Counted from the stretch's first letter, positions 1 through 11,213 are shown. The stretch: DNA of 64,000 nucleotides from Litorilituus sediminis (GCF_004295665.1 NZ_CP034759.1:1426001-1490000); one strand, 5' to 3'. The notes: generated from the letters alone by a model not told the origin. Numbers and translations: made by a program.

Positions 1-1
1 T

Positions 2-1738
2 TGGCACATTTCATTAAGACTTTCTGAGGATTGTCTAAGAAATGGTATGGATCCATTATCTTTTATTAAGTTTCTAGAAACATTAGGTGAAATCAAACAC
101 ATAGAAACTATTACAGAGAACTTTCCTAATGCAGAAGACTTCGATAGTGAAACCTTATATTTTGCTTATGAAATCGCCTTGCAATCAAATGCTGACCTAG
201 AAGCCATTGAAAACACCTTTATGTTTGTTAAGGACGACTCTGACATCACCATATTGCCACCCGATGCAAAAATTGATGATTACCTTGCTTTAATTGACTC
301 GCTACCGGAAGAAAACCAACAACTAGGTGATATTCTAGTCAAATGCGGCTCGTTAACCCGACACTCTTTAGAACAGGCTTTAAATGAGCAGCAACAAACT
401 AACCAGGACATAAGTTCAAACAATGCGCCAAGTAGTAAGCTTGGCGAAGTACTTAGCCAAAACAATCTCGTGCCAGAGAAAGTAATTGCTGCCGCGTTAA
501 CAAAGCAAAAACAAACTCAGACAAATGCAAATGCCGGAAAACAAATTCGCATTGACTCTAATCGCCTTGATCATCTGATTAATTTAATTGGTGAGCTGGT
601 TATTAACCAGCAACGAATTGACTTACTTGCAGGCAAAACCAAAAGTTCACCGCTTATTGAAGCCGTTGATGACTTTGAAGATTTCACTGAGCAAATCAGA
701 GATGCTGCGCTAAAACTACGTATGATCCCTATTGGCGCAACATTCCAGCGCTTTAAACGCTTAGTGCGCGACACAGCACAAGAGTTAAATAAAAATATAG
801 AACTAACCATTACAGGCTCAGAAACTGAATTAGATCGTGTCATGGTGGAAAAACTAGCCGATCCACTTACCCACATAGTGCGAAATGCTATGGATCACGG
901 CCTAGAATCAATTGAAGAACGCGCTGCAACCAACAAAACTACCAAAGGCCAATTAACCTTATCCGCTTATCACGATGCCGGCCATGTGGTTATTTCCATC
1001 AGTGACGATGGTAAAGGCATTAACAAAGACAAGGTATTAGAAAAAGCGATAGCAAAAGGCATAGTAGCATCAGATGGCAAACTTTCAGATCAAGAGCTAT
1101 TTCATTTAATCTTTCATCCTGGGTTTTCCACAGCACAACAAATCACTAACCTTTCTGGCAGAGGGGTTGGCATGGATGTGGTTAAACGTAATGTTGAAGC
1201 CTTGCAGGGCAATATTGAAATTCAATCTAATCAAGGGCTGGGCACGCAATTTATTATTCGCTTACCACTGACCTTAGCCATTATTGATGGCTTTCATGTT
1301 GAGTCACACCATACCCATTTTATTATCCCTCAAGCAACCATCATAGAGTGCATTGACTTAACTTCTCACCAAGACATTGATAGTAAACATTGCATTAACC
1401 TGCGTGGTGAAATGATCCCTTACTTAAATATCAGTGAAATATTTAATCTCAAACCAACAAAAACTATCAGTAACGGACAGCAAGCAGATAAAAAAATAAG
1501 AACTGAATTAGTGATAGTGCAATTTGGCAATGACATCGCAGGTATTGCCGTTGAAAAACTAAACGGCGAAATACAAACCGTAGTAAAACCATTAGGCCCT
1601 ATTTTTCATTCACTTAAAGGCATTGGCGGTTCAAGCTTGCTCGGTAATGGTGAAATCGCATTTATTTTAGATGTGCCACAACTAATTGAGTTAGCCATAA
1701 AGCGTGATGGGCAAAATAACATGAGTAAAAACTACTAA
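2..1738 (+). CDS. cheA: Chemotaxis histidine kinase CheA (5' end beyond window)
   Basis: Autophosphorylating kinase that passes phosphate to CheY and CheB in the chemoreceptor array. The frame is open to the left edge, with CheA-like residues before the Met at 47, so that Met is internal and the N-terminal P1 domain lies outside the window. Counting from the Met at 47: dimerisation segment with LDHLINLIGELVINQQ near 174-189, N box DPLTHIVRNAMDHG near 272-285, G1 DDGKGI near 320, G2 GRGVGMDVV near 373, and a CheW-like regulatory domain from about 400 to 563. An unusual linker at 92-155 holds two LGxxL...ALxxQ repeats of the GspE/MshE N-terminal type. First gene of a tight che operon; cheW follows after 9 bases. 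Family identity is clear; the missing P1 cannot be assessed. Confidence 0.95.
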   Translation, partial: WHISLRLSEDCLRNGMDPLSFIKFLETLGEIKHIETITENFPNAEDFDSETLYFAYEIALQSNADLEAIENTFMFVKDDSDITILPPDAKIDDYLALIDSLPEENQQLGDILVKCGSLTRHSLEQALNEQQQTNQDISSNNAPSSKLGEVLSQNNLVPEKVIAAALTKQKQTQTNANAGKQIRIDSNRLDHLINLIGELVINQQRIDLLAGKTKSSPLIEAVDDFEDFTEQIRDAALKLRMIPIGATFQRFKRLVRDTAQELNKNIELTITGSETELDRVMVEKLADPLTHIVRNAMDHGLESIEERAATNKTTKGQLTLSAYHDAGHVVISISDDGKGINKDKVLEKAIAKGIVASDGKLSDQELFHLIFHPGFSTAQQITNLSGRGVGMDVVKRNVEALQGNIEIQSNQGLGTQFIIRLPLTLAIIDGFHVESHHTHFIIPQATIIECIDLTSHQDIDSKHCINLRGEMIPYLNISEIFNLKPTKTISNGQQADKKIRTELVIVQFGNDIAGIAVEKLNGEIQTVVKPLGPIFHSLKGIGGSSLLGNGEIAFILDVPQLIELAIKRDGQNNMSKNY

Positions 1739-1747
1739 GGTAAGCTA

Positions 1748-2275
1748 ATGACACAAGATAACGAACAAGGTTTAACTGAGCACTCAAAGGAAGTTATCCG
1801 GCAGTTTCTCACCTTCACAATAGCTGATGAGCACTTTGGTATGGAGTTACACCAAACTCGCGAGATAATTGAGTATGCAGGTATTACCCAAGTGCCGTTA
1901 ATGCCGCAATTTCTCTGTGGCGTAATTAACCTTCGTGGCGAAGTTGTTCCCGTTATCGACTTAAGTGTTCGCCTTGGCAGAGAGCCTATCACCATTCATA
2001 AACGCACTTGTGTCATTGTTGTCGAGTTACACTCCTTTGAACAACATTGCATATTAGGTCTGCTTGCTGATTCCGTTAATGAAGTGATTGAACTTCCTGC
2101 AAGCGATATCGAAGACGCACCGGCTTTTGGCGCGAAAATACGCTCAGAATTTATTTTAGGTATAGCCAAAAGCGCTGAAGACTTCATTGTCTTACTCGAT
2201 GCAGAAAAAACGCTATCGCCAATAGAGTTAGCTCACTTAGTTGAAGCTGAGCTAGAACAAAATGATGCACAATAA
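1748..2275 (+). CDS. cheW: Chemotaxis coupling protein CheW
   Basis: Adaptor linking chemoreceptors to CheA in the cytoplasmic signalling array. The 175 residues form a single CheW domain: FTIADEHFGMELHQTREIIEY near 20-40, the NLRGEVVPVIDLS core near 59-71, and RTCVIVVEL in the second subdomain. About 20 residues at the start are not conserved. The start ATG lies 9 bases after the cheA stop, with AAGG upstream. It is followed by the receptor gene in the same operon, so it probably couples that receptor to this CheA. Confidence 0.95.
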   Translation: MTQDNEQGLTEHSKEVIRQFLTFTIADEHFGMELHQTREIIEYAGITQVPLMPQFLCGVINLRGEVVPVIDLSVRLGREPITIHKRTCVIVVELHSFEQHCILGLLADSVNEVIELPASDIEDAPAFGAKIRSEFILGIAKSAEDFIVLLDAEKTLSPIELAHLVEAELEQNDAQ

Positions 2276-2311
2276 CTTGATTTTCTAAATACATCTAACG
2301 AGGAAAGGATA

Positions 2312-4000
2312 ATGCTTGATAAAATAAGCTTAAAAGCAAAGGTTTTATTTCTAGGGCTGCTGGTCACCTTGGCACTGATATTATTAAGCCTTGAGTCTCT
2401 TAATGAATTATCTAACTTTCACCGAAATACCAACAACAATTTCCAGCTAGTTGAGCAAAATGTAAACATCTTAACCGATGTCAGTAATGCCCATGTTCAC
2501 TTTAAAATACAAGTACAAGAATGGAAGAATGTCCTTATTCGCGGTAATGATGCCAAGCAGTTTGAAAAGTACTTAAACCGCTTTAAACAATCTTCCGATA
2601 CAGTACAGCAACTACTATCAAGCGCTATCAAACAATCTCAACAACTCAATCATAATACTGATGAGCTCAAACAAGTAAAAGACTTGCATCAAGCCCTAAG
2701 AAAAAGCTATCTCAGTGCCATTGCCAACTTTGACGCCAATAATCAATTAACAGGCAAAATGGTCGATAAAAATGTCAGCGGTATCGACCGTCCTGCGAGC
2801 AAAGCGATGACAGCACTCGCGCTTCACGCCGAAGAAGCCTTTAAGCAAATTCTTATAAACGCTCGTCAAACGATGCAGATAGAATACGTTAAAAATAAAA
2901 CGACGCTGATTAGTTTTTCAGTTATTCAAGGCGTTATTATTCTCGCCCTAATGATATTCATATTTAACGATCTATTTAAAACCCTCGGTGGTGATCCTCG
3001 TTATGCCGCACAGGTTTGTAATCAAGTCGCTAATGGTAATCTCAGTATAGATATTAATTTAGCAGCAAATGATAAGCGCTCACTTTTATTTAGTATTAGC
3101 AATATGAAGAATCAGTTAGCAGCAATTATTCAAGAAGTCAGAGCCTCATCCCAAGCGCTAGCCTCAGCTTCAACACAAGTCAACTCTACCGCGCAAACCA
3201 TAGCCAAAGGCGCCTCAGTGCAAGCAGCCAGTGTTGAAGAAACATCCGCGTCTATGGAGCAAATGTCAGCTTCAATCTCCCAAAACAATGAAAATGCTGG
3301 TATTACTGACGGTATGGCGCAACAAGCTGCAAAAGAAGCTACCTTAGGCGGCATTGCGGTATCAGAAACCGTAGATGCCATGCAAAAAATAGCCGAAAAA
3401 ATTGGCGTCATTGATGATATTGCCTATCAAACCAATCTGCTAGCGCTTAACGCTGCGATTGAAGCTGGTAGAGCAGGCGATCACGGCAAAGGCTTTGCTG
3501 TGGTTGCCTCAGAAGTAAGAAAACTAGCAGAGCGCAGTCAAGTTGCCGCCCAAGAAATTGGCGAATTAGCAAAAGACAGTGTCAAACGAGCTGATAAGGC
3601 CGGCCGCTCACTACAAGAAATGGTGCCATCAATTAACAAAACTGCCGATTTAGTACAAGAAATCGCGGCCGCCTCTTCAGAGCAAGCTACTGGGGTGCAC
3701 CAAATAAATGAAGCGATAGCTCAAGTTAACCAAACGATGCAGCACAATGCTGCTGCATCAGAAGAGCTAAGTGCCACCTCAGAAGAAATGAATTTTCAAG
3801 CAGTTCAATTACAAGAGTCTGTTAATTACTTTCAATTTGATACCGTAACAGCTTCTGAGCCCAATAGCGCTGCTACTAGGATGAGTAATCGCAACGAAGT
3901 GCAAAACAGTAACAGCCAAGAAACGGCGCAGAATATTCAGCGCACGCCCAATGGTGCTGGCAGAGATAGTGATGACGATAAGTTTGTTGACTTTAATTAG
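2312..4000 (+). CDS. Methyl-accepting chemotaxis protein with CheR-tether-like C-terminus
   Basis: Transmembrane chemoreceptor of 562 residues. It has TM1 near 8-25, a periplasmic helical region of about 170 residues (four-helix-bundle-like, ligand unknown), TM2 near 197-218, and a HAMP-like segment starting LGGDPRYAAQV. The cytoplasmic signalling hairpin has the tip [20 protein letters not shown] followed by GDHGKGFAVVASEVRKLAERS. The protein ends DDDKFVDFN. KFVDF fits the pentapeptide consensus x-[HFYW]-x-x-[HFYW] used to tether CheR/CheB, which is notable because cheR is the next gene, 6 bases downstream. RBS GAGGAAAGG precedes the ATG. It is probably the dedicated receptor of this che cluster. 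Confidence 0.93.
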   Translation: MLDKISLKAKVLFLGLLVTLALILLSLESLNELSNFHRNTNNNFQLVEQNVNILTDVSNAHVHFKIQVQEWKNVLIRGNDAKQFEKYLNRFKQSSDTVQQLLSSAIKQSQQLNHNTDELKQVKDLHQALRKSYLSAIANFDANNQLTGKMVDKNVSGIDRPASKAMTALALHAEEAFKQILINARQTMQIEYVKNKTTLISFSVIQGVIILALMIFIFNDLFKTLGGDPRYAAQVCNQVANGNLSIDINLAANDKRSLLFSISNMKNQLAAIIQEVRASSQALASASTQVNSTAQTIAKGASVQAASVEETSASMEQMSASISQNNENAGITDGMAQQAAKEATLGGIAVSETVDAMQKIAEKIGVIDDIAYQTNLLALNAAIEAGRAGDHGKGFAVVASEVRKLAERSQVAAQEIGELAKDSVKRADKAGRSLQEMVPSINKTADLVQEIAAASSEQATGVHQINEAIAQVNQTMQHNAAASEELSATSEEMNFQAVQLQESVNYFQFDTVTASEPNSAATRMSNRNEVQNSNSQETAQNIQRTPNGAGRDSDDDKFVDFN

Positions 4001-4006
4001 GTAACT

Positions 4007-4858
4007 ATGGCGAAAAATATGTCAGGAAATATTGTCTCAGAAAGTTTTCAAGCCATGCCAAGCGAAGAAGTATTTATCTTATTTCAGCGCTTGGTACAAA
4101 AAAAGCTAGGTATTTATCTGAGCAAACAAAAAAGGCTTATGCTAGGGCATAGACTAGCCAAGCGCCTTGCCAAAACCAATATAGCAAGTTTTAGTCATTA
4201 TTACCGTTACATCAATTCGCCAGAAAACAGTGCTGAGCTTGAATTAGCACTAGAGCTTATTACCACCAATGAAACCTTTTTTTTCAGAGAGCCACAGCAT
4301 TTTGATTTTTTAGAAAAGCATATCCTGCCACAACTTAACCCAAATAAAGCGTTCAAAGTGTGGAGTGCCGCCAGCTCAACTGGCGAAGAAGCCTATAGTA
4401 TTGCCATGTTACTTAGTCAGCACTACCAAGCCCCTTGGTCTTTGTGTGCTTCTGATGTCAATAAATCGGTGATAAACCATGCTAAAAAAGGCATTTATCA
4501 AAACGAGCGAGCAAAATTATTACCACAACATTATAAAGAGTCTTTTTGTTGTAAAGGCATTGATGAATACCAAGGTTACATTCGAGTTAAACCTGCCTTG
4601 CGACAACGTATTAACTTTTTCTGCTTTAACCTGCTCGACCCCATGGAAGGCCTGGGACAATTTGACGTTATTTTTATTCGCAATGTTATGATTTACTTTG
4701 AGGACGAAACCAGACAAGCCATTATAAACGCCATAAGCAAACGTCTGTCAGTCAATGGCTACTTATTTATCAGTCACTCAGAAACCTTACACGGGCTAGA
4801 GCATAAATTTGAGTTAATTCAGCCTGCCATCTATCGACTACAAGCTAGGTGTCTATGA
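4007..4858 (+). CDS. cheR: Chemotaxis protein methyltransferase CheR
   Basis: SAM-dependent methyltransferase that methylates glutamates on the receptor hairpin. The 283 residues show an N-terminal helical domain (LVQKKLGIYLSKQKRLMLGHRL), the TTNETFFFREPQHF motif near 86-99, SAM-binding VWSAASSTGEEAYSIA near 119-134, and FDVIFIRNVMIYF near 220-232. The start lies 6 bases after the receptor gene. The stop overlaps the start of cheD as ATGA, which implies translational coupling. Confidence 0.95.
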   Translation: MAKNMSGNIVSESFQAMPSEEVFILFQRLVQKKLGIYLSKQKRLMLGHRLAKRLAKTNIASFSHYYRYINSPENSAELELALELITTNETFFFREPQHFDFLEKHILPQLNPNKAFKVWSAASSTGEEAYSIAMLLSQHYQAPWSLCASDVNKSVINHAKKGIYQNERAKLLPQHYKESFCCKGIDEYQGYIRVKPALRQRINFFCFNLLDPMEGLGQFDVIFIRNVMIYFEDETRQAIINAISKRLSVNGYLFISHSETLHGLEHKFELIQPAIYRLQARCL

Positions 4859-5355
4859 GCAAAAACATACTGGCAAAAACTCACAGTAGTACGATTTTAC
4901 TATCGCCTGGTGAGGTGATCTTTTCTGATAAAGCGCTGCAGGTTAAGACTATTTTAGGCTCTTGCGTTGCCATTACTATCTGGCATCCAAATAAATTTGG
5001 CGGCTTATGTCATTTCCTTATTGCCAACAAACACAAAACAACTGATACAAAAACAACGAATTATCGCTACGGAGAAGATGCGCTACACTTTTTATATATG
5101 AAAATGTCTGACCATGCCCCTGTCCATGAGTATGAATTACGCCTGTTCGGTGGTGCAAACATGTATGCCAGCAATACTTCTCCCACCGTTGGAGAAAACA
5201 ATGTTGCCTACGCGAAACATTGGGCTAAACAGCATAATTTAAACTTTACTCAGCAAGATATTTTAGGCAAACAATCTCGCTCTCTTTTTTTTGACTTAAG
5301 CACAGGTAACGTATGCTTACAACAATATCAGCAAGGCCATCATCATGACCATTAA
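4855..5355 (+). CDS. cheD: Chemoreceptor glutamine deamidase CheD
   Basis: Deamidates receptor glutamines to methylatable glutamates. The ATG at 4855 is preferred over the in-frame GTG at 4849 because it forms a 4-base ATGA overlap with the cheR stop, giving 166 residues. The CheD core is intact: [10 protein letters not shown], catalytic Cys in TILGSCVAI, His in GGLCHFLI, then YRYGEDAL and LFGGANM. The C-terminus is His/Gln rich. It overlaps cheB by 11 bases. Confidence 0.93.
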   Translation: MSKNILAKTHSSTILLSPGEVIFSDKALQVKTILGSCVAITIWHPNKFGGLCHFLIANKHKTTDTKTTNYRYGEDALHFLYMKMSDHAPVHEYELRLFGGANMYASNTSPTVGENNVAYAKHWAKQHNLNFTQQDILGKQSRSLFFDLSTGNVCLQQYQQGHHHDH

Positions 5356-6394
5356 TGTTATGGTTGTCGATGATTCGGCCGTTGTTAGACAAGTACTGAC
5401 TCAAATCATCAACTCCTCTGATGATATGACTGTCTACGAGGTAGCCAATGATCCCGTTTTTGCCTACAGCAAAATGCAAAAACAATGGCCTGACGTCATC
5501 ATTCTCGATATTGAAATGCCTCGAATGGACGGTATAACCTTTCTTAAACGTATAATGCAAGAACGCCCCACCCCCATTATCATATGCTCATCGTTAGCCG
5601 AAAAAGGGGCACAATTATCACTTAACGCATTAGCAGCAGGCGCTTTTGATATTATCACTAAGCCACAAATAGGGTTAAAAGGTTTTCTAGAAGAGGCCGG
5701 CAATGACATTAAATCGGTCGTTAGAGCAGCAGCTAAAGTCGTTAATATGCCATTAGCAAGATCTTCTGAGCAAACACTAGCTATTGAGCAAAAAATTAAG
5801 GCAAGTGAGCTTATAGACTTGACTGAAATATCGCACACCACAGATCGTGTCATTGCCATTGGCTGCTCTACTGGCGGCACTATTGCGCTTGAAAAAGTAC
5901 TTACCGCCTTACCTAGAACCTGTCCGGGTTTAGCCATTGTTCAGCACATGCCGGAGAAATTTACTAAAGCGTTTGCGGATAGGCTAAACTCTATATGTGA
6001 ATTAGAGGTTTTAGAAGCAAGCTCTGGCGATCGAATTATACCAGGCAGGGCTTTAATCGCTCCTGGAGGAAAGCACTTGCAAATTAAGCGCTCTGGTGCG
6101 CAATATATAGCGGTAGTATCTGAAGGACCAACGGTAAATAGGCATCGGCCATCGGTAGATGTTCTATTTTACTCTGTCGCCAAACACGCTAATCAAAATG
6201 CTATTGGCGTAATAATGACAGGTATGGGCAATGATGGTGCTCAAGGGCTATTAGCCATGAAAAAAGCGGGTAGTAAAACCTTGGCGCAAAACGAAAGCTC
6301 CAGTGTAGTTTTTGGCATGCCCAAAGAAGCAATCAAACTAGGGGCTGCTGATAACATAGTAGACCTAAGTGAAATTGCAGCATTAATAAAATAA
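5345..6394 (+). CDS. cheB: Chemotaxis response regulator methylesterase CheB
   Basis: Protein-glutamate methylesterase activated by CheA phosphorylation. The 349 residues comprise a REC domain (acidic VVDDSAVVR, phospho-Asp in [13 protein letters not shown]), a linker near 120-165, and the esterase domain with catalytic Ser in IGCSTGGT, His in VQHMPEKFT and Asp in [10 protein letters not shown]. All key residues are present. It starts inside the last 11 bases of cheD, as in tightly packed che operons. Confidence 0.95.
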   Translation: MTINVMVVDDSAVVRQVLTQIINSSDDMTVYEVANDPVFAYSKMQKQWPDVIILDIEMPRMDGITFLKRIMQERPTPIIICSSLAEKGAQLSLNALAAGAFDIITKPQIGLKGFLEEAGNDIKSVVRAAAKVVNMPLARSSEQTLAIEQKIKASELIDLTEISHTTDRVIAIGCSTGGTIALEKVLTALPRTCPGLAIVQHMPEKFTKAFADRLNSICELEVLEASSGDRIIPGRALIAPGGKHLQIKRSGAQYIAVVSEGPTVNRHRPSVDVLFYSVAKHANQNAIGVIMTGMGNDGAQGLLAMKKAGSKTLAQNESSSVVFGMPKEAIKLGAADNIVDLSEIAALIK

Positions 6395-6423
6395 ATTTTA
6401 AGTAGTGTAATACGGAATACTGT

Positions 6424-7650
6424 ATGGAATCTTTAAAGATCTTAGTCGTTGATGATAGCAATGTGCAACGTAGCCATGTCATGAACATGTGTAAAGCACA
6501 AGGCTTATCGCAAGTAACTGGCGCCATAAATGGTGAAGATGCCGTCGAGAAGCTAACTCAGGAACATTTTGATTTAGTTTTCATTGATCTTGAGATGCCG
6601 GTTATGGACGGTGTTGAGCTTGCAAGAAAAATTGCTAAAGAAAAGCTCGTCAATGCTGTCATTATATTAAGCTCTAAAGATCCTTCGCTTATTTCAAGTA
6701 TTGGCACTATGGCAGAGTCAGATGGCTTACAAGTACTTGGAACCTTTCAAAAACCAATAAAAGAAGTAGATCTCAAAGCAAGCCTTAAAAGGCTTTCTTC
6801 ACAGGTCAGCCAAAAAGAAAGTAAAGCGCTCTATAACCGATTATGTAAAGATGATTTAGTTTCAGGAATAAATGAGCAGCAAATTACTTTATATTATCAA
6901 CCCAAGTTAACCTGTAAGGGCTTACTGTTAAAAGGTGTTGAAGCACTAGCAAGATGGACTCACCCAAAATTAGGCTTTGTCTCTCCTGTTGAATTTATAA
7001 CAGCAGCAGAAGAATTCAATATCATTTCAGAGCTGACTCACTATCTATTTGATATCGCACTAAAGCAAAAAGTTGCTTGGCGAGAACACGGTGTTAATTT
7101 TCACTTAGCCTTTAATCTTTCTCCGCTTTCTCTCGCTGATAGCGATCTTGCCAACAATATCGCCAAGCAAGTAAACCATTACAACATTGATCCAAAAGAT
7201 ATTGTCTTAGAAGTGACTGAACATGCTATCTGTGGAGAACTATCAACCGCTATTGAAACCTTAGCAAAACTTAGGTTAAAAGGCTTTAAACTAGCCATTG
7301 ATGACTATGGCACTGGGTTTGCCAATGCTCAGCAATTATCTCGCGTACCAGCAACAGAGCTGAAGCTCGATAGGATTTTAGTTGATAACGTTGCCACTCG
7401 CCCACAGCAGCTTACCATTTTAAAAAGCACGGTTAATTTAGCCAAAGATATTGGCTTAACAACCGTTGCCGAGGGCGTAGAAAATTATGACGACTTTAAA
7501 TTGGTTTCAGAGCTAGGAGGTGATCTCGTGCAAGGCTATTACTTTGCCAAACCTATGACCGCCGATAACCTAACCTTATGGTTAAAGAATGATTTAGCCA
7601 ATATCCGTAAAGCCCTGAAAAAAAGACAATTTCAAAATAGCAGTGAGTAG
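6424..7650 (+). CDS. Response regulator with EAL c-di-GMP phosphodiesterase domain
   Basis: REC-EAL protein of 408 residues, similar in layout to RocR/VieA-type regulators without a DNA-binding domain. The REC domain has KILVVDDSN and phospho-Asp in LVFIDLEMPVMDG. The EAL domain starts near 150 and keeps the residues expected of an active enzyme: Glu of VEALARW, FNLSP, LEVTEH, IDDYGTGFA, LKLDR, AEGVE and QGYYFAKPM. It lies 29 bases after cheB on the same strand, so it is probably in the che operon and would tie CheA output to c-di-GMP turnover. The operon placement is inferred from spacing only. Confidence 0.9.
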   Translation: MESLKILVVDDSNVQRSHVMNMCKAQGLSQVTGAINGEDAVEKLTQEHFDLVFIDLEMPVMDGVELARKIAKEKLVNAVIILSSKDPSLISSIGTMAESDGLQVLGTFQKPIKEVDLKASLKRLSSQVSQKESKALYNRLCKDDLVSGINEQQITLYYQPKLTCKGLLLKGVEALARWTHPKLGFVSPVEFITAAEEFNIISELTHYLFDIALKQKVAWREHGVNFHLAFNLSPLSLADSDLANNIAKQVNHYNIDPKDIVLEVTEHAICGELSTAIETLAKLRLKGFKLAIDDYGTGFANAQQLSRVPATELKLDRILVDNVATRPQQLTILKSTVNLAKDIGLTTVAEGVENYDDFKLVSELGGDLVQGYYFAKPMTADNLTLWLKNDLANIRKALKKRQFQNSSE

Positions 7651-7661
7651 AAACTAGCTCG

Positions 7662-8045
7662 TTAGCTAGCTAATGATTGTTTAGCTTTAGCGAGTAAAAA
7701 CAGTTGCTTCTTTAGCGTCTCAATATTGAAAGGTTTTACCATAAAGCCGCTTACCTGCTCAGCAATAAGCGACATTACTATTTTTCTATCATCTTCACAT
7801 GAGGCCATCAAAACAGGTAGGTGCTTTAACTTTTCATCTTGTCTAATCTTAGTCAGTAATTGCTTGCCATCAAGATTAGGCATATGTAAATCAGTGATAA
7901 GTAAATCATAATGCTTATCTCTAAGCATTTTTAATGCGACTAAACCGTTATCGGCTTCATCGGCATCTCTATAACCTAGGCTAGCTAACATATGCAGCAT
8001 AACTCCACGCATTGACAACATATCATCTACTACAAGTATTTTCAT
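7662..8045 (-). CDS. CheY-like single-domain response regulator
   Basis: A 127-residue REC domain with no output domain. It has KILVVDDMLSMR, phospho-Asp in LLITDLHMPNLDG, Ser in VLMASCE at the usual Thr/Ser position, and Lys in GFMVKPF. It is convergent with the REC-EAL gene, with 11 bases between stops. It is probably the CheY partner of the neighbouring CheA, but it could serve another kinase. Confidence 0.88.
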   Translation of the reverse strand: MKILVVDDMLSMRGVMLHMLASLGYRDADEADNGLVALKMLRDKHYDLLITDLHMPNLDGKQLLTKIRQDEKLKHLPVLMASCEDDRKIVMSLIAEQVSGFMVKPFNIETLKKQLFLLAKAKQSLAS

Positions 8046-8143
8046 CAGCCCAAATCCTTTTGATTAAAAGAGACATCTAAAAATTATAGACAAGAATGAG
8101 CCGTTCACCAGACAAAGACAGCCTTTTAGTAAATTACTTATTC

Positions 8144-8977
8144 TCAAGTTAAATGCTTGGCATGAAAGTCTAAGTGCTTGTCAATAAAGCTGGCAATAAA
8201 GTAGTAGCTGTGATCATAGCCTGCTTGGTAGTTAATCTCGACATCAAAGTCCTTGGCATCAACTACAGCCTGTAATGCTTCTATCTTAAGCTGCTCAGTT
8301 AAAAACTGATCATCTGCTCCTTGCTCGATAAGTGCAGGCATAAAGCTTTGCGCTTTTTTCATCAGCTCACAAGTATCATAGTGCTGCCAAAGGCTTTTAT
8401 CTTCCCCTAAATAGGCCGTAAAGGCTTTCTTGCCCCAAGGACAATTTATCGGATTGCTGATCGGACTAAATGCCGATACAGACTGATAAGCACTAGGATT
8501 CTTTAACGCTATCATTAACGCGCCATGCCCGCCCATAGAGTGACCTGAAATACTTTTTAGCTCACTGACAGGAAAGTTAGCTTGAATTAATTCAGGTAAC
8601 TCTTTTACGACATAGTCATACATTTGATAATGTATTTGCCACGGCGCTTGTGTGGCATTAACGTAAAAGCCTGCCCCTTGGCCTAAGTCATAACCATCAT
8701 CATCAGCAACCTCTTGACCACGAGGGCTTGTATCTGGACAAACAATGGCTATACCCAACTCAGAGGCCAACTTTTGCGCGCCAGCTTTTTGCATAAAGTT
8801 CTCATCAGTACAAGTAAGACCTGATAACCAGTAAAGTACCGGCACTTTATTTTGCTCACTTGCCAGAGGCGGCAAATAAATAGCAAAGCGCATAGTACAG
8901 TTTAATACTTTAGATGCATGGCTATATTGTTTATGCCAGCCAGCAAAGCTTTTATTTACACTAATATTTTCTAACAT
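8144..8977 (-). CDS. frmB: S-formylglutathione hydrolase
   Basis: Hydrolyses S-formylglutathione to formate and glutathione, the last step of glutathione-dependent formaldehyde detoxification. The start at 8977 (MLENISV) gives 277 residues, the usual family length. An upstream in-frame ATG would add 14 non-conserved residues, and AAAGGG lies just before 8977. The alpha/beta hydrolase triad is visible: Ser in SISGHSMGGHGA, Asp in EQGADDQFL, His in YDHSYYFI. It directly follows frmA in the same direction. Confidence 0.95.
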   Translation of the reverse strand: MLENISVNKSFAGWHKQYSHASKVLNCTMRFAIYLPPLASEQNKVPVLYWLSGLTCTDENFMQKAGAQKLASELGIAIVCPDTSPRGQEVADDDGYDLGQGAGFYVNATQAPWQIHYQMYDYVVKELPELIQANFPVSELKSISGHSMGGHGALMIALKNPSAYQSVSAFSPISNPINCPWGKKAFTAYLGEDKSLWQHYDTCELMKKAQSFMPALIEQGADDQFLTEQLKIEALQAVVDAKDFDVEINYQAGYDHSYYFIASFIDKHLDFHAKHLT

Positions 8978-9021
8978 CATTATGCCCTTTAGCCACCTTG
9001 TAAAAGGTGGCAAATCCATGG

Positions 9022-10164
<1,143 letters not shown>

Positions 10165-10346
10165 TCATTAGCGAACCCAACATCAGGTTCAACAAAAATA
10201 TTTATAAGCTTAGTTCAAAACAAAGCGCTTGGATGTAAACCCAGCTCTCATAACTAACTAAACAAACTATGCTGTACATTATATTTATTTACACACAAGT
10301 GATAATATAGTTATTTAACAATTTACTTTTACATATAGGTAATAAT

Positions 10347-11213
10347 ATGGACTGGCAAGGTATTAGTGAGTTTGTTGCGGTAGCAGAGCATGCCAGCTTT
10401 ACTCTGGCCGCCAAAGCCTTGGCTATTTCAACAGCGCAAGTAAGCAGGCAAGTGAATGAGCTAGAGCAAAGGCTCAATGTAAAACTTTTTTATCGCACTA
10501 CTCGTAAGGTATCGTTAACTTATGAAGGCGATATTTTTTTTCAACACTGTCGCCAAGTGCTTGATAACCTAAAAGATGCCGAAAATGCTCTGGCTGACTT
10601 ACAAAAAAAGCCACAAGGTAAAATAAAGCTCACCGCTCCTGTCACCTATGGCGAACAAAAAATTCTGCCGCTCATTAATGATTTTGCGCTAAGTTACCCT
10701 GAGATAAGCATTGACGCACATTTAAGTAATCAAAGGCTAAATTTGGTAGATGAAGGCTTTGATCTTGCCATTCGCATAGGTAAGCTTAAAGACTCCAGCT
10801 TAATGGCAACAAAACTCACCCAGCGCAAAGTATTCCTATGCGCCTCAGCACAATATTTACAAACTTATGGTACACCGCATAGCTTAAATGAACTAAGGCA
10901 ACATAACTGTTTATTAGCAAGTCGTGATTACTGGCGCTTTCATCAAAATGGTAAAGAAGTGACCATGCGGATCAATGGCTCACTCAGGTATAACAATGGC
11001 AAAGCCTTAGTTGATGCTGCTTTAAAAGGGCTTGGCATAGTACAACTACCCGATTACTACGTGATCGACTATCTTGAATCTGCTCAGCTCATCTCTATCT
11101 TAGATAACTACCAAGAGCCCGATGAAGTGGTCTGGGCAATTCATCCGTATAACCGACAACTCTCCCCTAAAGTGCGACTATTACTTGATTACCTAAAAGA
11201 GCAACTAAGCTAA
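10347..11213 (+). CDS. LysR-family regulator, probably of the formaldehyde operon
   Basis: A 288-residue LysR protein with an N-terminal winged helix (FVAVAEHASFTLAAKALAIS, QVSRQVNELEQRL, LFYRTTRKVSLT) and a substrate-binding domain from about 90 (GKIKLTAPVTYGEQ). It is transcribed away from frmA across a 194-base gap. That arrangement usually means control of the divergent operon, and regulators of this kind are often found next to adhC/frmA in related bacteria. The effector is unknown. Confidence 0.88.
   Translation: MDWQGISEFVAVAEHASFTLAAKALAISTAQVSRQVNELEQRLNVKLFYRTTRKVSLTYEGDIFFQHCRQVLDNLKDAENALADLQKKPQGKIKLTAPVTYGEQKILPLINDFALSYPEISIDAHLSNQRLNLVDEGFDLAIRIGKLKDSSLMATKLTQRKVFLCASAQYLQTYGTPHSLNELRQHNCLLASRDYWRFHQNGKEVTMRINGSLRYNNGKALVDAALKGLGIVQLPDYYVIDYLESAQLISILDNYQEPDEVVWAIHPYNRQLSPKVRLLLDYLKEQLS

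Noticed and set aside
4849..5355. GTG start for CheD two codons upstream
   Set aside because: The ATG at 4855 gives the ATGA overlap with cheR typical of this operon.
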